From assembly GCA_016880505.1 (NCBI GenBank), contig JAEHDI010000203.1, forward strand, positions 1 through 7,036: a DNA stretch of 7,036 nucleotides, in the 5' to 3' direction. Shown here piece by piece: positions 1-6,779 of this stretch. The first letter of the stretch is position 1. Every line of letters starts with the position of its first letter. This stretch comes from Bryobacterales bacterium (lineage in GTDB: Bacteria; Acidobacteriota; Terriglobia; Bryobacterales; Bryobacteraceae). A model generated the notes under the pieces. The model was given only the letters and a program-made list of their open reading frames with translations, did no database searches and had not been told where the DNA came from. Made by a program: the position numbers and the translations under genes.

Positions 1-1
1 A

Positions 2-397
2 CCGGGGCAGATGTGGTACTGGCTCGGGACGTTGGAGCAGAAGAGGGTTGAGTCGCTCCTGTCGCAGAACGCCAAGGCAGCCGCCCAGGAGCACATCGAC
101 TGGGCGGAGTTGGCCTACCGCCGATGCTTGGCGCTAAGGCACAGGTTGCCGGCGACCTACTTTATGCTGACGACACTGTACGCGACAGCGCAGCTTGGCG
201 ATCGAGCCTCCGCAGTAATCGATGAGGGATTACGAGTCAAGGCGCTCGACCGAGCTGCGCTGTTCCGCATAGCACGGGGCCAAGCGGAGTTGCACAACTG
301 CGGCGGTGCCGAAATTGTCCTTAGCCGGGCGGACCAGGACCTAGGACAATACTCACCTCAATCGAAAGCCGTCCTTGCTGCTTGCGCGTCGCGCTGA
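2..397 (+). CDS. TPR-like helical-repeat protein, 3' part (5' end outside the window)
   Basis: The reading frame is open from the first bases of the window to a TGA at 395-397. The first visible Met codon (position 11) has no well-spaced Shine-Dalgarno, and the frame continues upstream of it, so this is most likely the C-terminal part of a longer protein. The visible ~131 residues are almost all alpha-helical and fall into helix-turn-helix units of about 34 residues: an aromatic/Ala-rich helix (DWAELAYRRCLAL), a following helix (ATYFMLTTLYATAQLGD), then a pair around ASAVIDEGLRVKALD and AALFRIARGQAELH. This resembles degenerate tetratricopeptide repeats, which usually mediate protein-protein contacts. 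No signal peptide or membrane segment is visible in this part. About 35 of 128 codons end in A or T, more than in the start of the pump gene (6 of 43), so codon choice is more relaxed. The gene converges on the efflux operon and is probably unrelated to it. The specific function is unknown. Confidence 0.6.
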   Translation, partial: PGQMWYWLGTLEQKRVESLLSQNAKAAAQEHIDWAELAYRRCLALRHRLPATYFMLTTLYATAQLGDRASAVIDEGLRVKALDRAALFRIARGQAELHNCGGAEIVLSRADQDLGQYSPQSKAVLAACASR

Positions 398-409
398 CCG
401 GCGTGATTG

Positions 410-430
410 CGGATTTTCCGGGCTAATCCG
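410..430. terminator. possible weak bidirectional terminator hairpin between convergent genes
   Basis: CGGATT at 410-415 and AATCCG at 425-430 form a perfect 6-bp dyad with a 9-base loop, lying between the TPR-like gene (stop 395-397) and the pump gene (stop 423-425), whose stop codon it overlaps. On the plus strand it is followed by only a short T-rich stretch (TTGCTT), and on the minus strand there is no T-run. It is therefore at best a weak intrinsic terminator, or a hairpin that protects 3' ends. The position between convergent genes is the main support. Confidence 0.25.
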
Positions 431-3400
431 TTGCTTCCGGCACTCTTTCGTGCTCGCGGGCGTACTCCGGGGCCTTGCGCGTCCACCAGCGGACCATCTT
501 TGCGCCGAAATCGTCGAGATAGGTGTAGACGACCGGCACGACGATCAGGGTCAGCAGCGTCGAGGTGATCAGCCCGCCGATCACGGCCCGGGCCATCGGC
601 GCGCGGAACTCAGCGCCCGCGCCCAGCTCGAACGCCAGCGGCAGCATGCCGAAAATCCTCGCCATCGTGGTCATGATGATCGGGCGCAACCGCACCCGCG
701 CCGCCTCGATCACGGCTTCGCGGCGAGACATGCCCGCACGTCTCTGTACATTGGCGAAGTCCACCACCAGGATGGCGTTCTTCGTCACCAGCCCCATCAG
801 CAGGATGAGGCCGATCATCGACATCATGTTCAGGGTGTCGCCCACCAGGTACAGCATGCCGGCCACGCCGATCAGCGACAGCGGCAGCGACAGCATGATG
901 GCCAGCGGCTGGAGGAAGCTCCGGAACTGCGACGCGAGGATCGCATAGATCAAGATCACCGCCAGTAGCAGCGACTGCAGGACATAGCCGAAGCTCTCGA
1001 CCATGTCCTCGGCCTCGCCCGTGTAGTTGATGACGTATCCCGGCGGCAGGTTGAGATTCGCGGCCCGTGCCTTGATGTCGTTGACCACCTCGCCGAGGGA
1101 CCGGCCCTGGGTGTTTGCATTGATGCGGATCTCCCGCATCAGGTCCCGCCGGCGGATGTTTGAAGGGGCCGCGCCGTTGTCGATCGACGCAACTTGCGCC
1201 AGCGGGACGAGCGCCCGGCCTGCGTGACCGGGCAGATCAAGCTGGAGCAGGTCGGAACTCCGGCTGCGCTGCGCCGGGTCTACGCGGAGACGCACATCGT
1301 AACTGTCGCCGTCCGGGTCCTCGAACTGGGAAACCACTTCGCCGGCGACGAGCCCGCGCACGGTCGTCGCCATCGTGCCGAGGTCAAGCCCGAGGTCCCC
1401 CGCCGCGTTGCGATTCACCAGAACACGGACTTCCGGCCGCTGCTCCTCCTCGCTGGTGTCGGCGTCGGCGGCGCCCGGAACCTGCCGGACCTCTTTCAGA
1501 AGGCGCTCGCTCAGCACGCTCAGCCGGGCCAGGTCGTCGCCGCGGAAGCTCAGTTGGATCGGCTTCGACTCGCCGGCGAACTCGTCGGCGTTCCCGACCG
1601 AAGTCCTGAGCCCGCGAAACCGCTTCAAACGCTCGCGAAGGCTGGCCATGATGACAAGAAAATGCGGCCGGGCGCGCCGATCATGGCCCAGTCTCACGTA
1701 AATGCTGCCTTCGTTGATCGAGCGGCCGCCGCTGCCGCCGATCGTCGTGTAGGTGTACTCGATTCCCGGGTTCTTGCGGATCTCCGCCACCAACTCCCGG
1801 GCGATCTCCTCGGAGCGCTCCAGGCTTACGCCGGGCCGCGCCTTGTAGTTCACCCGGAACTCGCCAGGGTCCGCTTCCGGCATGAAGGCCGAGCCGAGCT
1901 TTCCAAACAGGAAGAAGCTTGAGAAGACGGCCACTGTGCCGATCAGCATGATCGCCCAACGATGCGAAAGCGACCAGTCGAGCGAACTCGCCAGCACGCC
2001 CCGTAGCCGGTCCAACTGGTCGTTCAGTTTTCCGAGTCCACGGCCGAACCACGAGCGCGGAACGTTCGGGTCCGCAGCCGGATCGTACCAACGCGACGAC
2101 AGCATGGGGTCGAGGGTGAAGCTCACGTACAGCGACACCAGCACGGCAAAGCCGACGGTAATGCCGAACTGGAAGAAAAATCGCCCGATGATCCCGCCCA
2201 TGAAGGCCACCGGGACGAACACGGCAATGATGGTGAACGTCGTGGCCATCACCGCCAACCCGATCTCGGCGGTCGCCTCCCGCGCCGCGGTGAAGTGGTC
2301 GACGCCCTCGTGCATGTGGCGGACGATGTTCTCGCGGACGACGATCGCGTCGTCGATCAGCAGGCCGATGGCCAGCGACAGACCCATCAACGTCAGGATA
2401 TTGAGCGTGAAGCCGAGCGCCGCCATGATGATAAAGGTACTGATCACCGACACCGGCAGCGCCAGGCCGGTAATCACGGTGCTCCGCCAGCTATTGAGGA
2501 ACAGAAAGACGATCAGCACGGTCAGCAGACCGCCCAAAACCAGAGTTACCTGCACGTCCTCGACAGAGTCGCGGATGAAGATGGACCGGTCCACCACACT
2601 GCGCAGCCGGATCTGTGGCGGAAGCTCCGCGTTCAACCTTGCCACTGCCTGCTCGACGCCGTCAGCCACCTCGACGGTGTTCGCGCCGGACTGCTTGACG
2701 ATGTCGAGAGACAGGCCTGAGCGTTCATCCATCAGCGACGCGCTCCGGCGCTCCTCGATGCCGTCCACCACTCGCGCGACCTCGGGGAGATAGATCGGCC
2801 GGCCGTTCCGCACCGCGACGATCAGGTTGCGGAACCCGTCCACTGACTTGAACTTCCCGGCCACGCGCACCAGAGGCTCGCGCTTTCCTTCCTCGAGTTT
2901 TCCGGCGGGCAGGTCCACGTTCTCTCTTTGCAGGGCGCCGGCGACTTCGGCGTACGTGAGCCCGAACGCCTTGAGCTTTTCGCGGTCGGCCAGGACCTGG
3001 ATCTCGCGGCGCGCCAGTCCCACCAGGGTCACCTGTCCGACGCCCGGGATGTTTTCCAGCCGCTTCTTGATGACCTTCTCGGCCAGTGACGAGAGGGCTT
3101 TAATATCCGCCGTCTCGCTCTCCACCGCCACCGAGACGATCGGCATCGCGTTGAAGTCGATGCGCTGGATGACCGGCTCTTCCATGTCCTTCGGGAAGTC
3201 GGCGCGGATGGCGTTGATCTTGGCTTGCGCATCCTGCTGCGCCGTGTGGATGTTCGTGCCGAGGCGGAATTCGATGACGATCGCCGACAGGCCTTCCGTG
3301 GTCGTCGATGAGATATGGCGCACGCCCGGAATCGTGTTGACGGCTTCCTCGATGCGTTTGGTGACTTCGCGTTCGACCGTTTCGGGCGATGCGCCAGGAT

Positions 3401-3551
3401 ACAGGGTCTGGACGGTCAGCACGGGGATCTCGACGTCGGGGAAAAGATCCACCGCGAGTTCCCTGTACGAGTAGATTCCCAGCGTCATCAGCGACACGGC
3501 GAGCATCGTCGCCAGCACCGGTTGCTTGATCGACAGGTCGCTCAGAAACAT
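423..3551 (-). CDS. RND multidrug efflux pump, inner-membrane permease (HAE-1/AcrB-MdtBC type)
   Basis: Full-length 1042-residue proton-driven inner-membrane transporter, close to the usual 1030-1050 of the family. It has the duplicated RND plan: TM1 about residues 11-29, a large periplasmic porter/docking loop (32-332), TM2-TM6 (333-482), TM7 (532-550), a second periplasmic loop (552-853), then TM8-TM12 (855-1010). The proton-relay residues are present: the Asp pair D400-D401 in TM4 (GLLIDDAIVVREN) and K924 in TM10 (GLVTKNAIL), plus R954 and T961 in TM11 (RLRPIIMTT), aligning with AcrB D407/D408, K940, R971 and T978. The absence of metal-site signatures and the HAE-1-like N-terminus (SIKQPVLATML, LFPDVEIP) point to organic substrates rather than heavy metals; the actual substrate is unknown. 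The ATG at 3549-3551 is preceded by AGGAAAG 9 bases upstream. It is the last gene of the operon, 6 bases after the adaptor stop. R965 in TM11 is an odd residue (see findings). Confidence 0.97.
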   Translation of the reverse strand: MFLSDLSIKQPVLATMLAVSLMTLGIYSYRELAVDLFPDVEIPVLTVQTLYPGASPETVEREVTKRIEEAVNTIPGVRHISSTTTEGLSAIVIEFRLGTNIHTAQQDAQAKINAIRADFPKDMEEPVIQRIDFNAMPIVSVAVESETADIKALSSLAEKVIKKRLENIPGVGQVTLVGLARREIQVLADREKLKAFGLTYAEVAGALQRENVDLPAGKLEEGKREPLVRVAGKFKSVDGFRNLIVAVRNGRPIYLPEVARVVDGIEERRSASLMDERSGLSLDIVKQSGANTVEVADGVEQAVARLNAELPPQIRLRSVVDRSIFIRDSVEDVQVTLVLGGLLTVLIVFLFLNSWRSTVITGLALPVSVISTFIIMAALGFTLNILTLMGLSLAIGLLIDDAIVVRENIVRHMHEGVDHFTAAREATAEIGLAVMATTFTIIAVFVPVAFMGGIIGRFFFQFGITVGFAVLVSLYVSFTLDPMLSSRWYDPAADPNVPRSWFGRGLGKLNDQLDRLRGVLASSLDWSLSHRWAIMLIGTVAVFSSFFLFGKLGSAFMPEADPGEFRVNYKARPGVSLERSEEIARELVAEIRKNPGIEYTYTTIGGSGGRSINEGSIYVRLGHDRRARPHFLVIMASLRERLKRFRGLRTSVGNADEFAGESKPIQLSFRGDDLARLSVLSERLLKEVRQVPGAADADTSEEEQRPEVRVLVNRNAAGDLGLDLGTMATTVRGLVAGEVVSQFEDPDGDSYDVRLRVDPAQRSRSSDLLQLDLPGHAGRALVPLAQVASIDNGAAPSNIRRRDLMREIRINANTQGRSLGEVVNDIKARAANLNLPPGYVINYTGEAEDMVESFGYVLQSLLLAVILIYAILASQFRSFLQPLAIMLSLPLSLIGVAGMLYLVGDTLNMMSMIGLILLMGLVTKNAILVVDFANVQRRAGMSRREAVIEAARVRLRPIIMTTMARIFGMLPLAFELGAGAEFRAPMARAVIGGLITSTLLTLIVVPVVYTYLDDFGAKMVRWWTRKAPEYAREHERVPEATD

Positions 3552-3557
3552 ACGCGC

Positions 3558-4727
3558 CTACTTTCCTGCCTGAACAGGCACTCCGTCCGCCAGTTCAATG
3601 CTCTGTTCCGCGATCAGCAGATCTCCGGGTTTCAATCCTTCGACGATCTCCAGCCTGCTGTCGGTTTCGCGGCCGATCCGCACTGGCCGGCGGATCGCCT
3701 TGCCGTTCTCTACAACATAAACAAAAGACGATTTTGCCGACCGGTCGTCCCGGTAGACGGATGCGGCCGGCACGAGGATCGCCTGCGCGACGACGCCAGT
3801 CAGGATTTCACCCGTTGCGAACATTCCTGCCTTTAGACGGCCGCCGCGGTTGTCGGCACGGATGCTGACCGTGGCGGAACGAGTCTGCGCGTCCACCGCA
3901 GGGTTGATTTCCAGCACGCGGCCCTCGAACGTCTCGCCTAAATATGCGTTCACTACGAACGTGGTCCGCTGTCCCGTCCTGATCGGTGCGAGATCGGCCG
4001 TGGGCACCGGACTCCGCAGCTCCAGCCGGCTGTTATTCACGATCGTGAACACCGCCGTCGTAGGTTCGACGTAGGCGCCTGGGTTTATGTGCTTGCGCTG
4101 GATCTCGCCGGCCACTGGAGCGTGAATCACCGTGTCCGCCATACGCTTCTTGGCCACCGCCAGCGTTGCCTGGGCCTCGGCGAGTTGTGCCTCCGCCACC
4201 GCGATCTGCGCCTGTGCGTCCTTTTCCGCGAGCTCTGCCGCTTTGAAGTCTTTGTCCGTGATACCGCCGGACTTGATCAGGTTGCGCGCTCGTTCCAGCT
4301 CCGACTGGCTGTGTGCGCCTAGAACCCGCGCGCGATCGGCCGCCGCCTCCGCCACCTTCACCGCGGATTCGGCCTGAAGAATGGCAAGCCTGTAGTTTTC
4401 GTCATTGACCCAGATGACCGCTTCACCCGCCGCGACGCGATCGCCCTCCTCTTTCGGGAAGCGCAGCACGCGGCCGGTCGTTTCCGCCTTCACGTCAACG
4501 AGCGACGTTGAAACCAGCGTTCCGGTCACGGCCACGGAGGCGGAGAACGCCTCCGTCCTGACCTCGACAACGGCCGCCCGCACCGGGGACGGCTCCTTCG
4601 CCTTTACCGAGGACACTGCCTGCTTTCCCTGACATCCCGAGAGAAGGAGAACGGTGACCGCCGACACGGCCAACCAGATCCGCTTGCCGTTTGCTCTATC
4701 CCTTTCGGTTCTTGCCTTGCTGCTCAT
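3558..4727 (-). CDS. RND efflux periplasmic adaptor (membrane fusion protein), lipoprotein
   Basis: 389-residue adaptor that bridges the inner-membrane pump and the outer-membrane channel. A basic N-terminus (KARTERDRANGKR) is followed by a hydrophobic stretch (17-30) and the lipobox LLSGC, giving lipidated C32; residue +2 is Gln. Domains in order: beta strands from 48; first half of the biotinyl/lipoyl domain (79-110, TTGRVLRF, EGDRVAAGE); an Ala/Glu-rich alpha-helical hairpin (111-198); second lipoyl half (200-230, IHAPVAGEI, NPGAYVEP); beta-barrel (233-310, RLKAGMFATGEI); membrane-proximal domain (311-389, ILVPAASVY, GLKPGDLLI). At the hairpin tip, R146...L150...I156-T157 resembles the RLS motif used to touch TolC, with Thr where Ser is usual. 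The ATG at 4725-4727 has a clear GGGAG 7 bases upstream, inside the end of the channel gene. It lies between its two partners, 4 bases after the channel stop and 6 bases before the pump start. Confidence 0.96.
   Translation of the reverse strand: MSSKARTERDRANGKRIWLAVSAVTVLLLSGCQGKQAVSSVKAKEPSPVRAAVVEVRTEAFSASVAVTGTLVSTSLVDVKAETTGRVLRFPKEEGDRVAAGEAVIWVNDENYRLAILQAESAVKVAEAAADRARVLGAHSQSELERARNLIKSGGITDKDFKAAELAEKDAQAQIAVAEAQLAEAQATLAVAKKRMADTVIHAPVAGEIQRKHINPGAYVEPTTAVFTIVNNSRLELRSPVPTADLAPIRTGQRTTFVVNAYLGETFEGRVLEINPAVDAQTRSATVSIRADNRGGRLKAGMFATGEILTGVVAQAILVPAASVYRDDRSAKSSFVYVVENGKAIRRPVRIGRETDSRLEIVEGLKPGDLLIAEQSIELADGVPVQAGK
3561..3567 (-). promoter_or_regulatory. ribosome-binding site of the RND pump gene, inside the adaptor gene
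   Basis: AGGAAAG on the minus strand, 9 bases before the pump ATG, formed by the last codons of the adaptor (Ala-Gly-Lys) just before its TAG. An in-frame TAG lies between this site and the pump ATG, which rules out a longer pump reading frame and supports the chosen start. Confidence 0.65.
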
Positions 4728-4731
4728 GTTC

Positions 4732-6072
4732 TCACTCCCACGGATTTGCGCCGATCGTCCACTTCAGGCTCGCTCGGGCCACGGAGTAATCTCGAAGCCC
4801 ACGTAGCAAGTTCATCCGCGCCAGTGTCAGCGCGTTCTGCGCTTCCAGCACGTCCAATGTAGTTGCGGCGCCGTACTTGTAGTTGTCTTCCATCATCGAC
4901 ACCACGCGCTCGGCCTGGTTTTGGTTCGCCCGCGCCGCGGTGATGGTCTCGCGCGCGGCGGTGATCTCGTCGAGGCCCTGTTGCAGGCCAAGCCGGATCT
5001 GCTGCTCAACTTTCTCCCGCTCCAGGTGCGCTGCTCGCTGGTTGGCGGTCGCCTGCCACACGAGGCCGCTTCGTTTGAAGCCGTCGAAGACCGGACAGGT
5101 GAAATTCACGCCGGCCGTCCAGCGGGCATACGTGGGATCGGCGAGGTTCTCGGGCAGCCGGGACATGATCCCGTAGTTGGCGTTGAAATCCAGCCGCAGC
5201 CTGTTTTCGGCTTTCGCGAGGTCAAGTTGGGCGGCCGCGCTGCGCTCACTGATCCGCAAGCGCACCAGTTCGGGCCTCCTTCGGAACGCCTCGGTCGTCA
5301 GTGCGTCGAGATCGGTCTGCTCCCATCGCTGCTCCTGGAAGTCCCCTCGAACGCGCGTGGGGAATTCGATCGGCCGGACCAGATAGAAGTTGACCAGCGC
5401 CCGTGCCTGGCGAATCCCGTTTTCCGCACGCACGAGTTCGGGCGTCACGTTCGCTACCGCGACCTCCGACCGCAGTACGTCCACCTCCGTTGCCACGCCG
5501 TTGCGATATCGCGTCCGTGCGATCTCGAGCTGCCGCCTCCTCTGTTCCTGTGTTTCGGCGACGAGGTCGCGGAGCCGTTCCGCCGTCATGAGGTCGTACG
5601 CCGCCTTCACCACTGAGATCGCGAGATCCTGCTGCGCGCGGTCGATGTCGCTCGAGGCGCCCTCGGCTTCAATGGACGCCAGCCGCAACGCCGTTCCGAC
5701 CTTGCCGGCCGTGTAGAGCGGTTGCTTCACGGTGAGGCCGTAGTCGAATAGGTTCACCGGAGTGGGTACCAGCGCCTTGCGCAGTTCCTCGGGAAATTTG
5801 TCGAGACCGGAAGCGTTGAGCAGGCTCGGATCGCGCCAGCGGGTGTAGTTCGAGTTGATGTTCACTTCCGGAAGGGCCTGCGCGCGCACCTCGCGGATGC
5901 GGCCCTTCAGGACGTCGGCGGCAGCCCTCGCCTTGCCGACCTCCGGATAACGGTCGAGCGCGATCCGCACCGCTTCTTCGATCGTCAGTTCGCTCTTCTC
6001 TTCGGCAGCGCTCTCCGCCCACGCCGGGGCAAGTAGAGCGGACAGTAAACACGGTAAGACCAAGTGCCGCAT
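4732..6072 (-). CDS. TolC-type outer-membrane efflux channel (OEP family)
   Basis: 446 residues from the ATG chosen here (6070-6072), normal for the family. A Sec signal peptide is clear: short basic start (MRH), hydrophobic core (LVLPCLLSALLAP) and an AWA-E cleavage site. Two internally repeated OEP units are visible: one with TIEEAVRIAL, QPLYTAGK and YRNGVATEVDVLRSEVA, the second with PVFDGFKRS and YKYGAATTLDVLEAQNAL. These are the beta-barrel and coiled-coil repeats of a trimeric channel-tunnel. No lipobox is present, unlike OprM-type relatives. The start is uncertain: an in-frame TTG at 6085-6087 would add five residues (MDTLY) and leave only 6 bases after the tetR stop, matching the tight spacing of the other junctions. 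The ATG has GGA 10 bases upstream and gives the more typical signal peptide. It supplies the outer-membrane exit duct for the adaptor and pump encoded just downstream. Confidence 0.94.
   Translation of the reverse strand: MRHLVLPCLLSALLAPAWAESAAEEKSELTIEEAVRIALDRYPEVGKARAAADVLKGRIREVRAQALPEVNINSNYTRWRDPSLLNASGLDKFPEELRKALVPTPVNLFDYGLTVKQPLYTAGKVGTALRLASIEAEGASSDIDRAQQDLAISVVKAAYDLMTAERLRDLVAETQEQRRRQLEIARTRYRNGVATEVDVLRSEVAVANVTPELVRAENGIRQARALVNFYLVRPIEFPTRVRGDFQEQRWEQTDLDALTTEAFRRRPELVRLRISERSAAAQLDLAKAENRLRLDFNANYGIMSRLPENLADPTYARWTAGVNFTCPVFDGFKRSGLVWQATANQRAAHLEREKVEQQIRLGLQQGLDEITAARETITAARANQNQAERVVSMMEDNYKYGAATTLDVLEAQNALTLARMNLLRGLRDYSVARASLKWTIGANPWE
4735..4739 (-). promoter_or_regulatory. 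ribosome-binding site of the adaptor gene, inside the channel gene
   Basis: GGGAG on the minus strand, 7 bases before the adaptor ATG. It is formed by the last two sense codons (TGG GAG) of the channel gene, directly before its TGA. Ribosomes finishing the channel would expose or reuse this site, implying translational coupling. It fixes the adaptor start with good confidence. Confidence 0.7.
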
Positions 6073-6093
6073 ATAAAGTGTGTCCAATAGCTT

Positions 6094-6699
6094 TTACCGC
6101 TCGCTAGCGTTGCCGCAGCCCCGGAGCATTAGGTTGACAATGCGCTTCGCCAGCGTCCTGTCCAGATCGGGCTCGCCCACAAGGAGGTAGCCCATGGTGT
6201 AAATCATATGAATACCGAGAAGCGCCTCGGCAATTTCGCGTGGCTTCCCCTTCAGTTCCCGGTTGTGGACGCCTTCGCTGGCGATACCCTCGATCAGCCG
6301 CAGCCACGCCATTCCCATTTCGATGTAGTTGACCGTCGGGGTTTCCTCTCGCGGAGCGAAGAGCAGGTGGAAGAACATCTGCGCCATCGGCGGATTGCGG
6401 CGCGTGACTTCAAAGTCAGCCGTTAGCACGTCCACCAGTTTCTCCCGCGCCCCCCGCGCCCGAGAGGCCGCGAGCAGCATCTGTTTGAGCGATTCGTTCC
6501 CGGCATCGACGACCAGTCCCCGGTAGAGTTGCTCCTTGCTCCCAAAGTGGTAGTACAGAACCGGTTTCGTGACTTTCGCCTGTTCGCAGATTTCTCGCGT
6601 TGAAGTCGCCGCAAATCCTTTTTGCGAGAAGAGGCGGATGGCGGCTCTCCGGATTGCTTCACGCGCCGGCAGCACGGCCGGAGTCGCTTCCGTTTTCAT
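6094..6699 (-). CDS. TetR/AcrR-family transcriptional repressor, probable regulator of the pump operon
   Basis: 201-residue one-domain repressor of typical TetR length. The N-terminal three-helix DNA-binding domain covers about residues 12-58: REAIRRAAIRLFSQKGFAAT, then the helix-turn-helix TSTREICEQAKVTKPVLYYH, closing with the family signature YYHFGSKEQLY. The remainder (about 65-195) is an all-helical ligand-binding and dimerisation domain, resembling the C-terminal domain common in regulators of RND pumps (MFFHLLFAPREE); the ligand is unknown. The ATG at 6697-6699 is preceded by GAG 8 bases upstream. It is the first gene of the operon on the same strand as the channel, adaptor and pump, unlike the divergent acrR-acrAB arrangement. 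Repressor and pump would therefore share one autoregulated transcript. The dyad over its start codon is the likely operator. Confidence 0.95.
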   Translation of the reverse strand: MKTEATPAVLPAREAIRRAAIRLFSQKGFAATSTREICEQAKVTKPVLYYHFGSKEQLYRGLVVDAGNESLKQMLLAASRARGAREKLVDVLTADFEVTRRNPPMAQMFFHLLFAPREETPTVNYIEMGMAWLRLIEGIASEGVHNRELKGKPREIAEALLGIHMIYTMGYLLVGEPDLDRTLAKRIVNLMLRGCGNASER

Positions 6700-6715
6700 A
6701 CTTACCGCTCAGTAT
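6698..6715. promoter_or_regulatory. candidate TetR operator dyad overlapping tetR start and -10 box
   Basis: An 18-bp imperfect inverted repeat with perfect 5-bp outer arms (ATACT at 6698-6702, AGTAT at 6711-6715); 7 of 9 symmetric pairs match. It covers the first bases of tetR, its ribosome-binding site and most of the TATACT -10 candidate. TetR-family repressors commonly bind dyads of this size at their own promoter, so a bound dimer would block both polymerase and the start site. Assignment to this regulator is inference from position. Confidence 0.5.
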
Positions 6716-6740
6716 ACAAAAATACGGGCTACGGTTGCCA
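6711..6740 (-). promoter_or_regulatory. candidate sigma70-type promoter of the tetR-efflux operon
   Basis: Read on the minus strand, TATACT (6711-6716) matches the -10 consensus at 5 of 6 positions and sits in an AT-rich patch (about 6711-6724) within otherwise GC-rich DNA. Eighteen bases upstream lies a poor -35 (TGGCAA, 6735-6740; 3 of 6). Transcription would begin near 6704, only about 5 bases before the tetR ATG. A second, weaker -10 (TATTTT, 6719-6724) would give a leader of roughly 12 bases. No convincing intrinsic terminator separates this region from the methyltransferase gene upstream, so read-through from there is possible. Confidence 0.4.
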
Positions 6741-6779
6741 CCGGTTCCGGAAAATCGCATGAAAAAGTCTTAAGTTGTG

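Noticed and set aside
1194..1922. 242-residue plus-strand open frame antisense to the pump gene
   Set aside because: Also a shadow frame: no domain, no ribosome-binding site that I can see, and a composition dictated by the pump codons on the opposite strand.
1882..2793. 303-residue open frame on the plus strand, antisense to the pump gene
   Set aside because: It lies wholly inside the well-supported RND pump gene. Its translation is Ser/Arg/Thr-rich low-complexity sequence without recognisable domains, as expected for a shadow frame in GC-rich DNA.
2827..3474. 215-residue plus-strand open frame
   Set aside because: Shadow of the 5' part of the pump gene; no recognisable family features.
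4921..5616. 231-residue plus-strand open frame opposite the channel gene
   Set aside because: Shadow frame of the TolC-type gene; no motif or initiation signal of its own.
423..6699. Heavy-metal (CusA/CzcA) type RND system
   Set aside because: The pump lacks recognisable Met/His metal-binding signatures, the adaptor has no metal-binding N-terminal extension, and the N-terminus and TM4 motifs look like the HAE-1 drug-efflux group.
6755..6779. Intrinsic terminator after the methyltransferase gene
   Set aside because: There is a T5 run on the minus strand, but no stable GC-rich stem directly before it; the only dyad is CTTAAG.
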